Shown here piece after piece: positions 16,548 to 26,067 of a stretch of 64,000 bases of DNA (its first letter is position 1; every line of letters starts with the position of its first letter). Position numbers and translations under genes: made by a program. The notes below the pieces were generated by a model. That model was not told the origin of the DNA. It did not search any database and saw nothing but the letters and a program-made list of their open reading frames with translations. This stretch comes from Lysobacterales bacterium PRO7 (GTDB taxonomy: Bacteria; Pseudomonadota; Gammaproteobacteria; Xanthomonadales; Rhodanobacteraceae), in contig QWHH01000013.1 in assembly GCA_021404785.1 (NCBI GenBank), positions 1 to 64,000 on the forward strand. Reading direction: 5' to 3'.

Positions 16548-18965
16548 TCATGCGGGCGCCGGCGCAGGTTCCGCGCCGCGTCCGACCAGTTGCTTGAGCG
16601 AGGATACGATCGCCTTCCAGGCGCGATCGACCAGGGTTTCGGTTTCCGGTTCGACAATGCGCACCTGGCCCTTGACGAGGTCGCGCGCAAGCTGGTCCAG
16701 GGTGCGTTCGTCCACGCGCATGCCGCGCTGGTTGACGAACAGGCAGTTGCCGGTGAGCGTGGAGAACCAGGCCAACTTGCGGCGCACCGTGTCGCCTTGC
16801 TGGTTTGTGACAAATTCGAACCAGGTGCCGAACGGCAGGGTCTTGATGCGTTCCAGCGCATGCGCCTCGGGACTGTCGGCGACGAAGCCTTTTTTCGGTT
16901 TCGTCGCCGGCACGGGTGCCGCGGTATCGTCGCCAAGCCGCGGCTTGCTCTTGAGCTTGATCGCGATTTCGGTGTTGGTGACGGCTTCTTCGCCGTCGAC
17001 GACTTCACCCGGCGTAAACAGGCGCTTGACGACTGCCTGCACGTCGTCCTTGTGATAACCGACCTGATCAAGCGCGGTTTCGATCTCGGCGCGCAATTCC
17101 GGTGGGGCTTCGGCGCGCGCGCCGGTGGCGGCGATCAACTGGTCGGCAACCTGCAGGCGCTTGGCGTAGGTCTCGCTGTTCTCGCCCTGGCGCAGCAAGG
17201 TCAGCGCCAGCACATCGGTCCAGGCCTGTTCGAGCAGGGTGCGCACCAGCTTGTTCGGCTTGGTTTTGGCGACGCGCTCGGTTATCTCCTTCTGTGCCTG
17301 CTCGCGCGCGACGGCCAGTTTTTCGCGACCCCTGGCGGCGTCCACATGACGGCGTTCGGTCACTTCGGCCTTGCGCGCCAGCGTGTGCATGTGCTGCGAC
17401 AAGTCGGTGAGCATGCCCTCGATCAGGCCGAGGTTGCCGTCGAATTCCTGGCTGACCTTGTCCACCACGACTTGCATCTTGTCGACCAGGGCGCGGTCTG
17501 CAGGGCCTTCGCTGTCGTCCAGCCAGTGCGTGCCGGTCTCGGCGATGGCGTTGAGCAACTGGCGCGCGGGATGCGAACGCCGGGTGAAGAAATTCTTGTC
17601 GCGCAACGCCACGCGCAGCAGCGGTACCTGCAGCTTGGTCATCAGTGACTGGGTGCTGCCGTTCGGCCGCACGTTCTTGGTCAGGTAGTCGAACAACATG
17701 CCGACCAGGTCGATGGTGTCCGAGTCCTCCGCGGCCAGTTGTGGCGCCTGGCCATCCGGCGACTGCTGGCGCAGGTGCGAGAGCAGATCCTGTTTCAGAT
17801 GGCCGATCGAGCGTTGCACCACCTTGCCGCCCAGGCTCATCGGCGCGATCGGCTTTGCCTGCAGCGTGCTCAATACTGATTGCAGGTCGTTGCTGCTCGG
17901 CACATACGAATTCGCCGGCATGCTGTCGGGAACACCCAGCGCACTGCGGCGGCCGGCCAGCAATTCACGCAGGGTGGTGAACAATTCGGCGTCACGGTCG
18001 TCCGGAACGCTCGCGCGCGCGCTCATTCCCGGCTGCGGGTAGGCTCCTGGCGGTGGCGTGAAGATACCCGGTGGTGGCATGTGGTAACCGGGCCCCTGCT
18101 GTCCCGCTGGTGGTCGCGGCGCGGCGGTGCCGCGCGGGTCGGTCGATATTCCGGGCGGCGCTTCGGCGGCAGGCGTGGCTTCCTCGTCCGGTTGTGACCC
18201 GGGGTTTGCGCCGCTGCCTTTCGCGCGTGGCGCCGCCGAAGCCTGCAAGTTCGGCAGGATGCGGTTCTCGACGAAAAAGTGGTTGATGCCCGCGTACAGT
18301 TCACCGATCGCGGTCTGGCAGGATTTGTCGAACGCGCGGAACAACAACACGCGATGGTCGGCGCTGATGTCCAGGCAGGCGCTGGCGTGCTGCAGGGAAT
18401 CGGCGAGTTTGGCCGGGCCGATTGCCAGCGATTCCGCATCGAACGCGGGCGCGCCTGCGAGTACGCCGAAACGATGGCCGAGCAGGAACAGCGCCGGCGC
18501 CTGGCGCACGTCGTTCTTGGCCGCGAATTCCTGCAGGGCCAGGGATTCTTCCAGTTCGCGCGTATCCAGCAATGCCAGTTCCTTGCGCGCGGGCATGCCG
18601 GGGCGCGCTTGCGCGCCGGCTTCGGCTTTGGCATCGTCACGGTCGAAGCGCGCCAGCGCGTTTTCCACCGCCAGCATCAGGCGTGGAGTGACGTCGACGC
18701 GGCCACGCTTGATTTCGCGCATGGTCTCGAAGCAGCGGTACTGCGCTTCGTTGTTGCGGCTTTGTTCGGCCGACTTGAACAACTGCGCTTCGGTTTCGTC
18801 GAGCGCCGCGACGACGGCACGCTCCAGGCAGGTGGAGCACATGTTCAGGATGCCTTCCATGAGCCTGCGCACGCGCGGCGCCCAGTCGCTGCGGCTGGCC
18901 AATGTCTGTAGCGCCGGCGTCTCGTCGCCGGTTTTGGTTCCCGCTCCGCGGTTGGCCTGCATCAT
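16548..18965 (-). CDS. DUF1631 family protein
   Basis: A large cytosolic protein of ~805 residues of the uncharacterised DUF1631 family. Visible features: helical N-terminus (LMEGILNMCSTCLERAVVAALDETEAQLFKSAEQSRNNEAQYRCFETM), a low-complexity Pro/Gly-rich linker around residues ~270-330 (PPGISTDPRGTAAPRPPAGQQ), and a conserved helical C-terminal half (LFDYLTKNVRPNGSTQSLMTKLQVPLLRVALRDKNFFTRRSHPARQLLNAIAETG). No catalytic motif is recognisable. The start is probably the ATG at 18965 or 18962. Followed by a PilZ gene, which suggests a link to c-di-GMP signalling (inference). Confidence 0.82.
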   Translation of the reverse strand: MMQANRGAGTKTGDETPALQTLASRSDWAPRVRRLMEGILNMCSTCLERAVVAALDETEAQLFKSAEQSRNNEAQYRCFETMREIKRGRVDVTPRLMLAVENALARFDRDDAKAEAGAQARPGMPARKELALLDTRELEESLALQEFAAKNDVRQAPALFLLGHRFGVLAGAPAFDAESLAIGPAKLADSLQHASACLDISADHRVLLFRAFDKSCQTAIGELYAGINHFFVENRILPNLQASAAPRAKGSGANPGSQPDEEATPAAEAPPGISTDPRGTAAPRPPAGQQGPGYHMPPPGIFTPPPGAYPQPGMSARASVPDDRDAELFTTLRELLAGRRSALGVPDSMPANSYVPSSNDLQSVLSTLQAKPIAPMSLGGKVVQRSIGHLKQDLLSHLRQQSPDGQAPQLAAEDSDTIDLVGMLFDYLTKNVRPNGSTQSLMTKLQVPLLRVALRDKNFFTRRSHPARQLLNAIAETGTHWLDDSEGPADRALVDKMQVVVDKVSQEFDGNLGLIEGMLTDLSQHMHTLARKAEVTERRHVDAARGREKLAVAREQAQKEITERVAKTKPNKLVRTLLEQAWTDVLALTLLRQGENSETYAKRLQVADQLIAATGARAEAPPELRAEIETALDQVGYHKDDVQAVVKRLFTPGEVVDGEEAVTNTEIAIKLKSKPRLGDDTAAPVPATKPKKGFVADSPEAHALERIKTLPFGTWFEFVTNQQGDTVRRKLAWFSTLTGNCLFVNQRGMRVDERTLDQLARDLVKGQVRIVEPETETLVDRAWKAIVSSLKQLVGRGAEPAPAPA

Positions 18966-19147
18966 GGCGTATCCCAGTCCTGCGGTCGCGGCAGAACGTG
19001 CCGTGAAAATGTCCGCTGTCTGCCGTTTGTCTCGACCATTGCCTTGCACGATCTGGTCGTCCCCATATCTATGCGAATTCTATGCCGACACGGTAGCAGC
19101 GGCCATCCGGATTTGTCCAGACATGCACCTGCGTCAAGCCATCGTCC

Positions 19148-20983
19148 TTACGGCTGCCAGGTCACGCTGAGGTAACCCGAGCGCCCCGGCGTGTTGTAGC
19201 CGTGGGCCAGCTCGTAGTCGCGATCGAACAGGTTTTCCAGGCGCGCGCCGAGTTTCCACGCCGCATTCAAGCGGTAATCCGCACGCAGGTTGACGAGCGC
19301 ATAGCCGGGCAGGCTGCGGGCGCCGACATCTTCGCGATTGCCGCTGGCGAAAAACTCCACGCCGGCGGACAGGCGCTCGCCAAAGCCGCGTTCGAGCACG
19401 CTGGAAAGTTTTTGTTTCGGGCGTCGCAGCAACTGCGCACCGGTATCGGTGTTGCGCGGATTCTGCACGGTGACGTTGTTGGTCAGTGTCCACACTGCGC
19501 TGTGCCAGGCCTGGGTCAGCTCCACGCCATCGACCGCGGCGCGGTCGATGTTGATGGCCTGATAGGTGCTGCCGCCGGAAAAATCCACCAGGTCGTGAAT
19601 GCGCGTGGAGAACGCATGCACGGCTAGCCGGTTGGCCGCATCCGGCGTCCATTCCGCGCCGAGTTCGAGTGTGCGCGAGCGCTCCGGTTTCAGATCCGGA
19701 TTGCCGGCGTAGTAACCGCCGTAGCCGGGCGAATACAGTTCATTCAAATCCGGCGCGCGAAACGCGGTGCCGAAACTGGCGGTCAGGCGCAGCGCATCGG
19801 AAAATTTCCAGCCACCTGCGGCAGAACCGGAAAACGCGCCGCCGAATTGGCTGTTGTGGTCGTAGCGTCCGGCGATTTCGCTGTCGAACGCGCCGCTGGC
19901 CACGCGCCAGCCGGCGAACGCGCCGTCGATGTCGCGCGATTTGTCGTAGGGCGCGCCAAAGCCCGAGGTGTCGATGCTGATGCCGCGTTCGTGCACGGCG
20001 TCGAATCCGGCAATCAGGCGCTGCGCCGCGGATAGCGCGAAATCGTTCGTCCATCCGGCTTGTTCGCGCGTGGAGCGGTAGGTGCTGGCGAATGCGGGCG
20101 TGGCCAGATCCTCACGCGAGGTGCCAAGCGAAAGCCGCTGATGCCAAGCAGCATTAACGTCGCCTTCGAGCGCCGCACCGATGGCCTGATCGAGCGTGTG
20201 CCAGATGCCGTCGCTCGGGCCGTTGTCGAAATTCAGCATGTCTTCGCTGCGCAACGCGCTGACGGAAATTGTCTGCGTGCCGAGTTTGTAGTCGGCGCTG
20301 AGCGTGCCGCCGTGGTGTTGCGCGCCGTTGGCGTCCGGGTTGTAGATGCAGTACGGATCGTTCGGGCCATTGCAGATGCCGGGATTGGTCGCCGAAAACC
20401 CGCCGACATGGCGCGCGCCGATCTGTACGCTGAAGCCGCCGTTGTCGTCGCGCGCGCCGAATCCGGCGCTGCCGTCCGCGTCGCGGTACGTGCCATAGCT
20501 TGCGGCCAGATGCGGGCCGGTCAGCTTGCGCGTGAAAATCTGGATCACGCCGCCAATCGCGTCCGATCCCCAATAACTCGCGCGCGGACCGCGCACGATC
20601 TCGATGCGCTGGATCGCGTCCAGCGGCAAATTTTCCCAGGCGAACGCGCCGGTGTTGCTCGATGCCACGCGCACGCCGTCGATCAGCACCAGCACGTGAT
20701 TGGAATTGCCGCCGCGCAGAAACACGTTGGTTTGCGCACCCGGTCCGCCAGTGCGCGCCATGTCCACGCCCGCTTGCAGGCGCAGCACTTCGAGCAGATC
20801 CGGCGCGTGGCTGGCCTCGATGTCTGCGCGCGTGATCACGCTGACGTCGGCGAGGCTGGCATCCACGGTTTCGGCCACGCGCGATGCGGTCACTTCGACG
20901 GTGGGTTGCAGCGCCGCATCCTGTGCGTACACAGCGGCGGTCGCTGAAAAAAGACAGAGGGAAAACAACGATTGCTTGAACAT
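19148..20983 (-). CDS. btuB: TonB-dependent vitamin B12 receptor, BtuB type
   Basis: An outer-membrane beta-barrel of ~611 residues that imports cobalamin using TonB energy. Signal peptide MFKQSLFSLCLFSATAAVYA; TonB box region QPTVEVTASR; plug domain (DVSVITRADIEASHAPDLLEVLRLQAGVDM, RGGNSNHVLVLIDGVRV, IEIVRGPRASYWGSDAIGGVIQIFT); barrel with GTAFRAPDLNELYSPGYGGYYAGNPDLKPERSRTLELGAEW, the usual TonB receptor landmark. The ATG at 20983 has GGAG six bases upstream. Assignment to BtuB rather than another TonB receptor rests on size, sequence style and the cobalamin riboswitch in its leader. No btuCDF genes are nearby. Confidence 0.9.
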   Translation of the reverse strand: MFKQSLFSLCLFSATAAVYAQDAALQPTVEVTASRVAETVDASLADVSVITRADIEASHAPDLLEVLRLQAGVDMARTGGPGAQTNVFLRGGNSNHVLVLIDGVRVASSNTGAFAWENLPLDAIQRIEIVRGPRASYWGSDAIGGVIQIFTRKLTGPHLAASYGTYRDADGSAGFGARDDNGGFSVQIGARHVGGFSATNPGICNGPNDPYCIYNPDANGAQHHGGTLSADYKLGTQTISVSALRSEDMLNFDNGPSDGIWHTLDQAIGAALEGDVNAAWHQRLSLGTSREDLATPAFASTYRSTREQAGWTNDFALSAAQRLIAGFDAVHERGISIDTSGFGAPYDKSRDIDGAFAGWRVASGAFDSEIAGRYDHNSQFGGAFSGSAAGGWKFSDALRLTASFGTAFRAPDLNELYSPGYGGYYAGNPDLKPERSRTLELGAEWTPDAANRLAVHAFSTRIHDLVDFSGGSTYQAINIDRAAVDGVELTQAWHSAVWTLTNNVTVQNPRNTDTGAQLLRRPKQKLSSVLERGFGERLSAGVEFFASGNREDVGARSLPGYALVNLRADYRLNAAWKLGARLENLFDRDYELAHGYNTPGRSGYLSVTWQP

Positions 20984-21079
20984 GACGATCTCCGAACGCT
21001 CACCCGCGGTTGATGGCAAGACGCGCGGAGGTCGGAGGGAGGGTGCCGGAGGCGGTGTGGACGCGCGGCAGCCGTCCGT

Positions 21080-21265
21080 TGCCCGCCGCAACGCCTTGAG
21101 CTATGCCGCAGGCCGGTCTCCGGGCTTGCAGGTACCTTGCTTCAATCGCCTTCCCGAGCGTCGCTCAGTGGCATGTAGATCGAGCAAACCTGCTTACCGT
21201 TGCGGGGGCAGCATCAGCTTTGCACTGATTTCCCGTTTCATCTGCCTCTTGCGAGGCAAGACACC
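21080..21265 (-). promoter_or_regulatory. Cobalamin (adenosylcobalamin-class) riboswitch
   Basis: Read on the minus strand, the leader contains the B12 box AAGCCCGGAGACCGGCCTGC (near 21111-21130), preceded by GCTGATGCTGCCCCCGCAACGGTAA, GGGAA and the GCCACTG element of the conserved core. The 5' end has a GCCTCGCAAGAGGC hairpin. This matches the order of conserved segments in cobalamin riboswitches. It ends ~100 bases before the btuB start, so cobalamin binding should repress btuB. Limits are approximate. Confidence 0.93.
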
Positions 21266-21284
21266 TGCGACGGCGCGCAGTCTA

Positions 21285-22436
21285 TCACTTCTTGTCTGGC
21301 AGGAACGACGCGATCACGTCGTTGAGAAACCGCTGCCCAAGATCTGTTGCGCAAACGTGATCGTTGACGCGAACAAGCCAACCACGCGCGATGGCGGAGT
21401 CCAGTCTGGCGTCGATCGCGGATGCCGGCAGTCCTGTGTGTGCGGCGAAATCCGCCATGGCGAATCCCGCGTTCAGACGCAGCGCATTGAGCATGAACTC
21501 GAACGGCAGTTGCTCGGGGGCGATCACATCGTCGCCGCCGATGCGGCGGGCGGTGGCCGCGTGTTCGAGATAACCGCGCGGCGCGCGGATTTTCCAGCGA
21601 CGCCGCACCGTGCTGTCCGCGTACGTCGCCTTGCCGTGCGCGCCCGCGCCAATGCCAAGGTAGTCGCCGAAATTCCAGTAATTGAGGTTGTGCGCGCACT
21701 CACGGCCCGCACGTGCATAAGCGGACACTTCGTACTGCGCCAGCCCTGCGGCCGACAACCGTGCCTGACAGGTTTCCTGCATGTCCCAGGCGGAATCCTC
21801 ATCCGGCAAGGGTGGCGGATTCGCGGCAAATTGCGTGTTCGGTTCCAGGGTCAGCTGGTAATGCGACAAATGCGGCGTTTGCAACGAAATAGCTTTTTCC
21901 ACATCGGCCAGCGCGCCAGCGAGCGTTTGCTGCGGCAGCGCGTACATCAGATCCAGGTTCAGGTTCTCGATGCCGGCATCCTGCGCCGATTTCACCGCGC
22001 GCTCGGCCTGCGCCGCGTCGTGGATGCGGCCAATGCGCTTGAGCGCATCGTCGTCGAAACTCTGCACGCCGAAGCTTATGCGGTTGACGCCGGCATTGCG
22101 ATAGCCCGCGAACGGGCCGTGCTCGACCGTGCCGGGATTCGTCTCCAGCGTGATTTCGATACCGGGCGCGAACGCGAGACGCTGTGCCGCACCATCCAGA
22201 ATCCGCGCGATGGATTCGGGTGAAAACAAGCTCGGTGTGCCGCCGCCGAAGAAGATGCTACGCAATGGACGACCCAGTGCCAGCGGCAAATCTTGATCGA
22301 GATCGGCCAGCAATGCAGCGACGTATTCGTCCTGCGGAATCGCCTGCGGCGCGTTGTGCGAATTGAAATCGCAGTACGGGCACTTCTTCGCGCACCAGGG
22401 GATGTGGATGTAGAGCGCGAGCGGGGGCAGATTCAT
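21285..22436 (-). CDS. hemW: Radical SAM heme chaperone HemW
   Basis: About 383 residues. HemW binds heme and delivers it to apo-respiratory proteins; it resembles coproporphyrinogen dehydrogenase HemN but is distinct. The radical-SAM cluster motif CAKKCPYC (CxxxCxxC) is at residues 15-22 in HIPWCAKKCPYCDFNSH. Further signatures are SIFFGGGTPSLF, ETNPGTVE, GVNRISFGVQSF, DLMYALPQQT, YEVSAYAR and GIGAGAHGK. In many gammaproteobacteria hemW directly follows rdgB; here the R-M/toxin cassette intervenes. The start is 3 bases beyond the end of the R-M gene. Confidence 0.94.
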   Translation of the reverse strand: MNLPPLALYIHIPWCAKKCPYCDFNSHNAPQAIPQDEYVAALLADLDQDLPLALGRPLRSIFFGGGTPSLFSPESIARILDGAAQRLAFAPGIEITLETNPGTVEHGPFAGYRNAGVNRISFGVQSFDDDALKRIGRIHDAAQAERAVKSAQDAGIENLNLDLMYALPQQTLAGALADVEKAISLQTPHLSHYQLTLEPNTQFAANPPPLPDEDSAWDMQETCQARLSAAGLAQYEVSAYARAGRECAHNLNYWNFGDYLGIGAGAHGKATYADSTVRRRWKIRAPRGYLEHAATARRIGGDDVIAPEQLPFEFMLNALRLNAGFAMADFAAHTGLPASAIDARLDSAIARGWLVRVNDHVCATDLGQRFLNDVIASFLPDKK

Positions 22437-22439
22437 GAC

Positions 22440-25400
22440 CTACGCAAACAACGACGCCGCCGTGGCATCCACTTCGCGCATCAGCGTACGCGTGCGTGCA
22501 AGCGCCACGACGATCTTGCGGTAATGCTCGATCTCGTCGCGCGTGAGCTTGCGGCCTTTGCGATCCTTCAGCCATTTTTCCAGCACCTGATAACCGCCGA
22601 TGCGGAAGGCAAAGGTTTCGGCGTCGATGCCATCGAAGTATTGCGTCGCGTTGATCCAGACCCTTCCCGATTTTCCATCCTTCGACGCCTCGTAGCGCAG
22701 CTTCTCCACCGCGTGATCGCCGGAAACCGGAAACGCCGGCGCGCCTTGATCGAGCGATTTATCGCGCAGCAGATGCAGCGCCACGAGTTTTTCGCCCAGC
22801 GCCGCCAGCGCGCGGAATGTGGCCATGTCCGGCGGCAGCGGAATGCGCGGGAAATCGCTGCGCAGGTATTCGGCGTAGCGGCTGCGGTAGGTCGGCGCAT
22901 GCAGCACGGCGTAGATGTAGTGGAAGATGTCTTCTGGCGTCACGCCGCCGGGCAAGCCGAACGGCGGCGTCACGGCCACGCCTAGCACGTCGGCCAGCGC
23001 GTTCAGGTAACGTGGATCGAGATTCGGATGACGGACATTCTTGGCCGGATCGAGCGTATCGTGTTCGGGGAGAAGCCAAATTGGGAAAACGTATCCGTTA
23101 TTAGACGTCTTACTCGACATGCAGATCGCCTCGCTCGGCTTATCTGCAACCTGCGCGTGAGCAAATTCCTCGCCTTTGGTCAAACGCGATGTAATCAAGG
23201 ACAGATTGGAATCGTCAAACTGCCGCATCACCTTTTCGACAGGCCAACCCATCACGCCACGACTTTGGCCAGTGTAGTACGTGTACCGCGTATCGAAGGG
23301 CCGATACAGAATCGGCTTGATCAATTCACGATGCGGGCCAGGTTGCTTGCCCGAGTTCGGCGCTTTGATGTCTTTCTGCGCCCAATCGAATTTCCAATCA
23401 CGCACTTCCGGCTTGGGTAGCTTGAACCGCTTGCGTGCGTCAGCCTCGCTCGCCTGTGCAAACCAGTGGATCGCTTGCCATGCTTCGTCGGCATTCCAAT
23501 GGATGTTGAGTTCATCGCATTTGGTAACAATTCCGTTGCCGTATAGCGGGAAAATTTCCGTCACCGACCAGCCGAGTTCGTAATCGCCCCACGCATCCAG
23601 ATTGACCGGCACGAACGGCAATTGCGGCAGATGCGGATCAAGCTCGCGCCAATCAATTTCCTCGAACTCGCTTTCCTCCAGACGCTGGTATTTGCTGTCG
23701 CGGTTACCCCACAATTCGGCGTGGTGCACGCGCGCGTTTCGTATGTGCTTGCCGGGTTTGCGGATCAGAAACAGGATCGCCACTCCTTGCAAGATGTCAA
23801 ACACGTTCTTGTCATCGCCGTGTTGCTCGTGTTCTGGCGGCGTGATTTCCCTTTTGTTTGTGTTTCCGTGTAGGTCCAGCACGTAGATGTCGTCAAAGTC
23901 GCGCCGCAATGCCGCGCGCATTCCGCGGAAAATAACGCCATCTAGCCATGTGTGCGGCGCAATGAAGCCGACGATGCCGTGGCCTGTCTGCGCGATCCGC
24001 CAGTGTGCAAAGCGGATGAACTTGATCTCGTCAGCGTTGATCCACTTGCTGCTCTTTTCCTTGAGTTTGCTGCCGTCTGGCTCGCGTTTGTACAACTCCA
24101 TCAATTCTGCGATCCACTTAGATTTGTTGCGCGACTCGCCGAAATACGGCGGATTGCCCAGCACCACTTCCACCGGTTCGCGATCCTTGACGCGCTCGGC
24201 GCCTTCGGCTTCGGCCGTCAGCCATTGCGCCATCAACTGGCCGGTCTTGCCGGCGATGCGATCCAGCGTGTTGGTGAGAAACACATTGAGCCGGTCGCCG
24301 TCCTCGAAATGGAAACCGCGGTCGGCCAGTTCCAGCGCCAGTTTCAGATGCGCCACGGTGTACGGCGCCATCATCAGCTCGAAGCCGAATACGCGCGGCA
24401 GCAATCTTTCGCGCACGTAATCCGGCCACGCGCCACGCATGCCGGCATCCACTTCGTGCTTCCAGATGCGGTCGATCACCTCGCGCAAAAACGTCGCCGT
24501 GCCGGTGGCGGGATCGAGAATGATCGTATCCGGATCGGCCAGCCCCGCCGCCTTGCCGAACTGCGTTTTCAGCAGGTGCTCGACGCCGCGCACGATGAAA
24601 TCGACCACCGGCTCGGGCGTGTAGTAGACGCCGCGCGATTCGCGCAGGGCCGGATCGTATTCGGCGAGAAAGGTTTCATAGAAATGGAAAATCGGATCGG
24701 TAAAGCCGCGCTTGCGCGACTGCCGGTGCAGTACCTTGTCCAGATCGGCGTGCAGCAGCGCATCCACGATTTGCTCGGCAATCCACTTGATGCCGTCGGA
24801 CAGATCGAACGCGATGTGATGGAACAACTGGCGCAGGAACGGGCTCGCCTTCGGAATCAGGGTTTCCGCTTCACGCAACGAAAAGTCGCGCGGCGTGGGA
24901 TCGAACACACGCGCGGTGAACAGGCCGTAGGCGACCGTCTGCGCGAACATGTCCGCGAATTCTTCTTCTTTCAGTTCCGGCACCAGCAGTTCACGGAACG
25001 CACGTTGCTGCGCGGCCAGCGCGCCGGTATCGCCCTCGTGCTTGAGCGTTTGCAGCGTGGCATCGCGCAGCAGTTGCGTCTGCGCCGCGAGCAATTTCGC
25101 GAGTTGCTTCGGCGTGGCGACGGTCGGTGCGACCGCGTTGTAGAACGCCTGCGCCAGTTTGTTCCACTGTTCTTCTGCGTCCGGCATCGCGACGATGCCG
25201 CCGCGCGACGCGACTTCGCCGAGCCGCACACGAAGTTTCGACTCGCCGTATTCGAGCCAGATGAAATCCAGATAATCGGTGAACACGAGGTTCGGCAACG
25301 CCTCGGCGTAGCGCTTGAGTTGCACCGATTTGAGCAACTTGTCCAGCGGCTCGCCGATGTCCTTGGCCTCGACGTGGCCAAGGATGGTGGCGTTGCGGCG

Positions 25401-25574
25401 CACGACGAAATCCGGCGCGTTGCCGGCAATGCGCTGCGGCTCGTTGGTGGCCTCGATGTTCGCCGCGCGGCTTTGCAGCAGCATCTGCAAGGCCGGGCGG
25501 TAACTGTGCTCAGTGGCGTCGCCGCGGCGGTGGACGCGATCCAGTGCGGCGATGTAGTCGGCGACGGCGGTCAT
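22440..25574 (-). CDS. Single-chain restriction-modification enzyme (type IIG/ISP-like DNA methyltransferase-nuclease)
   Basis: A 1044-residue protein that should both methylate adenine and cut DNA. The N-terminal ~150 residues carry a PD-(D/E)xK-like nuclease pattern: PD at 54-55 and E-A-K at 69-71 in GHVEAKD. The central N6-adenine methyltransferase core has motif I DPATGTATFL (~354) and motif IV NPPYFGES (~474), with ESRGVYYTPEPVVDFIVRGVE before it. The C-terminal half resembles the specificity region of type ISP/IIG enzymes (GPHRELIKPILYRPFDTRYTYYTG; HYIYAVLHAPTYRSRYAEYL). No helicase motifs are seen, so type IIG-like action is more likely than a translocating ISP enzyme. The toxin gene ends 3 bases upstream. 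Recognition site unknown. Confidence 0.87.
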   Translation of the reverse strand: MTAVADYIAALDRVHRRGDATEHSYRPALQMLLQSRAANIEATNEPQRIAGNAPDFVVRRNATILGHVEAKDIGEPLDKLLKSVQLKRYAEALPNLVFTDYLDFIWLEYGESKLRVRLGEVASRGGIVAMPDAEEQWNKLAQAFYNAVAPTVATPKQLAKLLAAQTQLLRDATLQTLKHEGDTGALAAQQRAFRELLVPELKEEEFADMFAQTVAYGLFTARVFDPTPRDFSLREAETLIPKASPFLRQLFHHIAFDLSDGIKWIAEQIVDALLHADLDKVLHRQSRKRGFTDPIFHFYETFLAEYDPALRESRGVYYTPEPVVDFIVRGVEHLLKTQFGKAAGLADPDTIILDPATGTATFLREVIDRIWKHEVDAGMRGAWPDYVRERLLPRVFGFELMMAPYTVAHLKLALELADRGFHFEDGDRLNVFLTNTLDRIAGKTGQLMAQWLTAEAEGAERVKDREPVEVVLGNPPYFGESRNKSKWIAELMELYKREPDGSKLKEKSSKWINADEIKFIRFAHWRIAQTGHGIVGFIAPHTWLDGVIFRGMRAALRRDFDDIYVLDLHGNTNKREITPPEHEQHGDDKNVFDILQGVAILFLIRKPGKHIRNARVHHAELWGNRDSKYQRLEESEFEEIDWRELDPHLPQLPFVPVNLDAWGDYELGWSVTEIFPLYGNGIVTKCDELNIHWNADEAWQAIHWFAQASEADARKRFKLPKPEVRDWKFDWAQKDIKAPNSGKQPGPHRELIKPILYRPFDTRYTYYTGQSRGVMGWPVEKVMRQFDDSNLSLITSRLTKGEEFAHAQVADKPSEAICMSSKTSNNGYVFPIWLLPEHDTLDPAKNVRHPNLDPRYLNALADVLGVAVTPPFGLPGGVTPEDIFHYIYAVLHAPTYRSRYAEYLRSDFPRIPLPPDMATFRALAALGEKLVALHLLRDKSLDQGAPAFPVSGDHAVEKLRYEASKDGKSGRVWINATQYFDGIDAETFAFRIGGYQVLEKWLKDRKGRKLTRDEIEHYRKIVVALARTRTLMREVDATAASLFA

Positions 25575-25577
25575 GCG

Positions 25578-25838
25578 TCAGTTGCGGTACACATCGCGGC
25601 GATGGCCGATCTGGATGACTTCAACGACGAGCACGGTGTCGAAAATGTCGTACAAGATCCGGTAGTGTCCTTGCCGCACACGGAAGGTCTCCCGTCCGGC
25701 CAGCTTGATTGCGCCAACCGGCCGCGGGTCGTCTTGCAGCGCGACAATCCGCTGCATGATGCGACGCACGTCCGTCTTCGGCACACCGCGCAAATCCTTC
25801 GATGCGCGCGCGGCAAATTTCAGTTCAAAGCGTGCCAT
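25578..25838 (-). CDS. RelE/ParE-family toxin
   Basis: An 86-residue basic protein with the RelE/ParE fold pattern: FELKFAARASKDLRGVPKTDVRRIMQRI, then LAGRETFRVRQGHYRILYDIFDTVLVVEVIQIGHRRDVYR. The strand-rich C-terminus ending in IGHRRDVYR is typical. RelE-type members cut mRNA on the ribosome and ParE-type members poison gyrase; the sequence does not decide which. Its start overlaps the antitoxin gene by 14 bases, and it ends 3 bases before the R-M gene. Confidence 0.9.
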   Translation of the reverse strand: MARFELKFAARASKDLRGVPKTDVRRIMQRIVALQDDPRPVGAIKLAGRETFRVRQGHYRILYDIFDTVLVVEVIQIGHRRDVYRN

Positions 25839-26058
25839 CGGCCTTGAGCTTGGCGATGAATTCGGAATAGCTCAGGCGCTTGTCGTTCGCGCGCTCGGCG
25901 ATGATGGCAAGATCCTCCTCGTCCTCACGCAGCGATTCGCGCACAGCGTCCGAGACGATTTCGGAAATCGAGCGGCGCGAATCGGCGGCTTTCAGGCGCA
26001 ATGCCTTGTGAAGATTTTTTTCCAGATAGATCGTGGCGCGAGTGGTTTCTGCTTGCAT
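25825..26058 (-). CDS. Ribbon-helix-helix antitoxin
   Basis: A 77-residue protein. Residues ~5-45 (TTRATIYLEKNLHKALRLKAADSRRSISEIVSDAVRESL) form a ribbon-helix-helix DNA-binding domain; the acidic C-terminus (EDEEDLAIIAERANDKRLSYSEFIAKL) is suited to binding the basic toxin. It is first in the cassette and overlaps the toxin gene by 14 bases, the usual order for a type II pair. It probably represses its own promoter through the repeats just upstream. Confidence 0.9.
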   Translation of the reverse strand: MQAETTRATIYLEKNLHKALRLKAADSRRSISEIVSDAVRESLREDEEDLAIIAERANDKRLSYSEFIAKLKADGTL

Positions 26059-26067
26059 GGCGGCACC

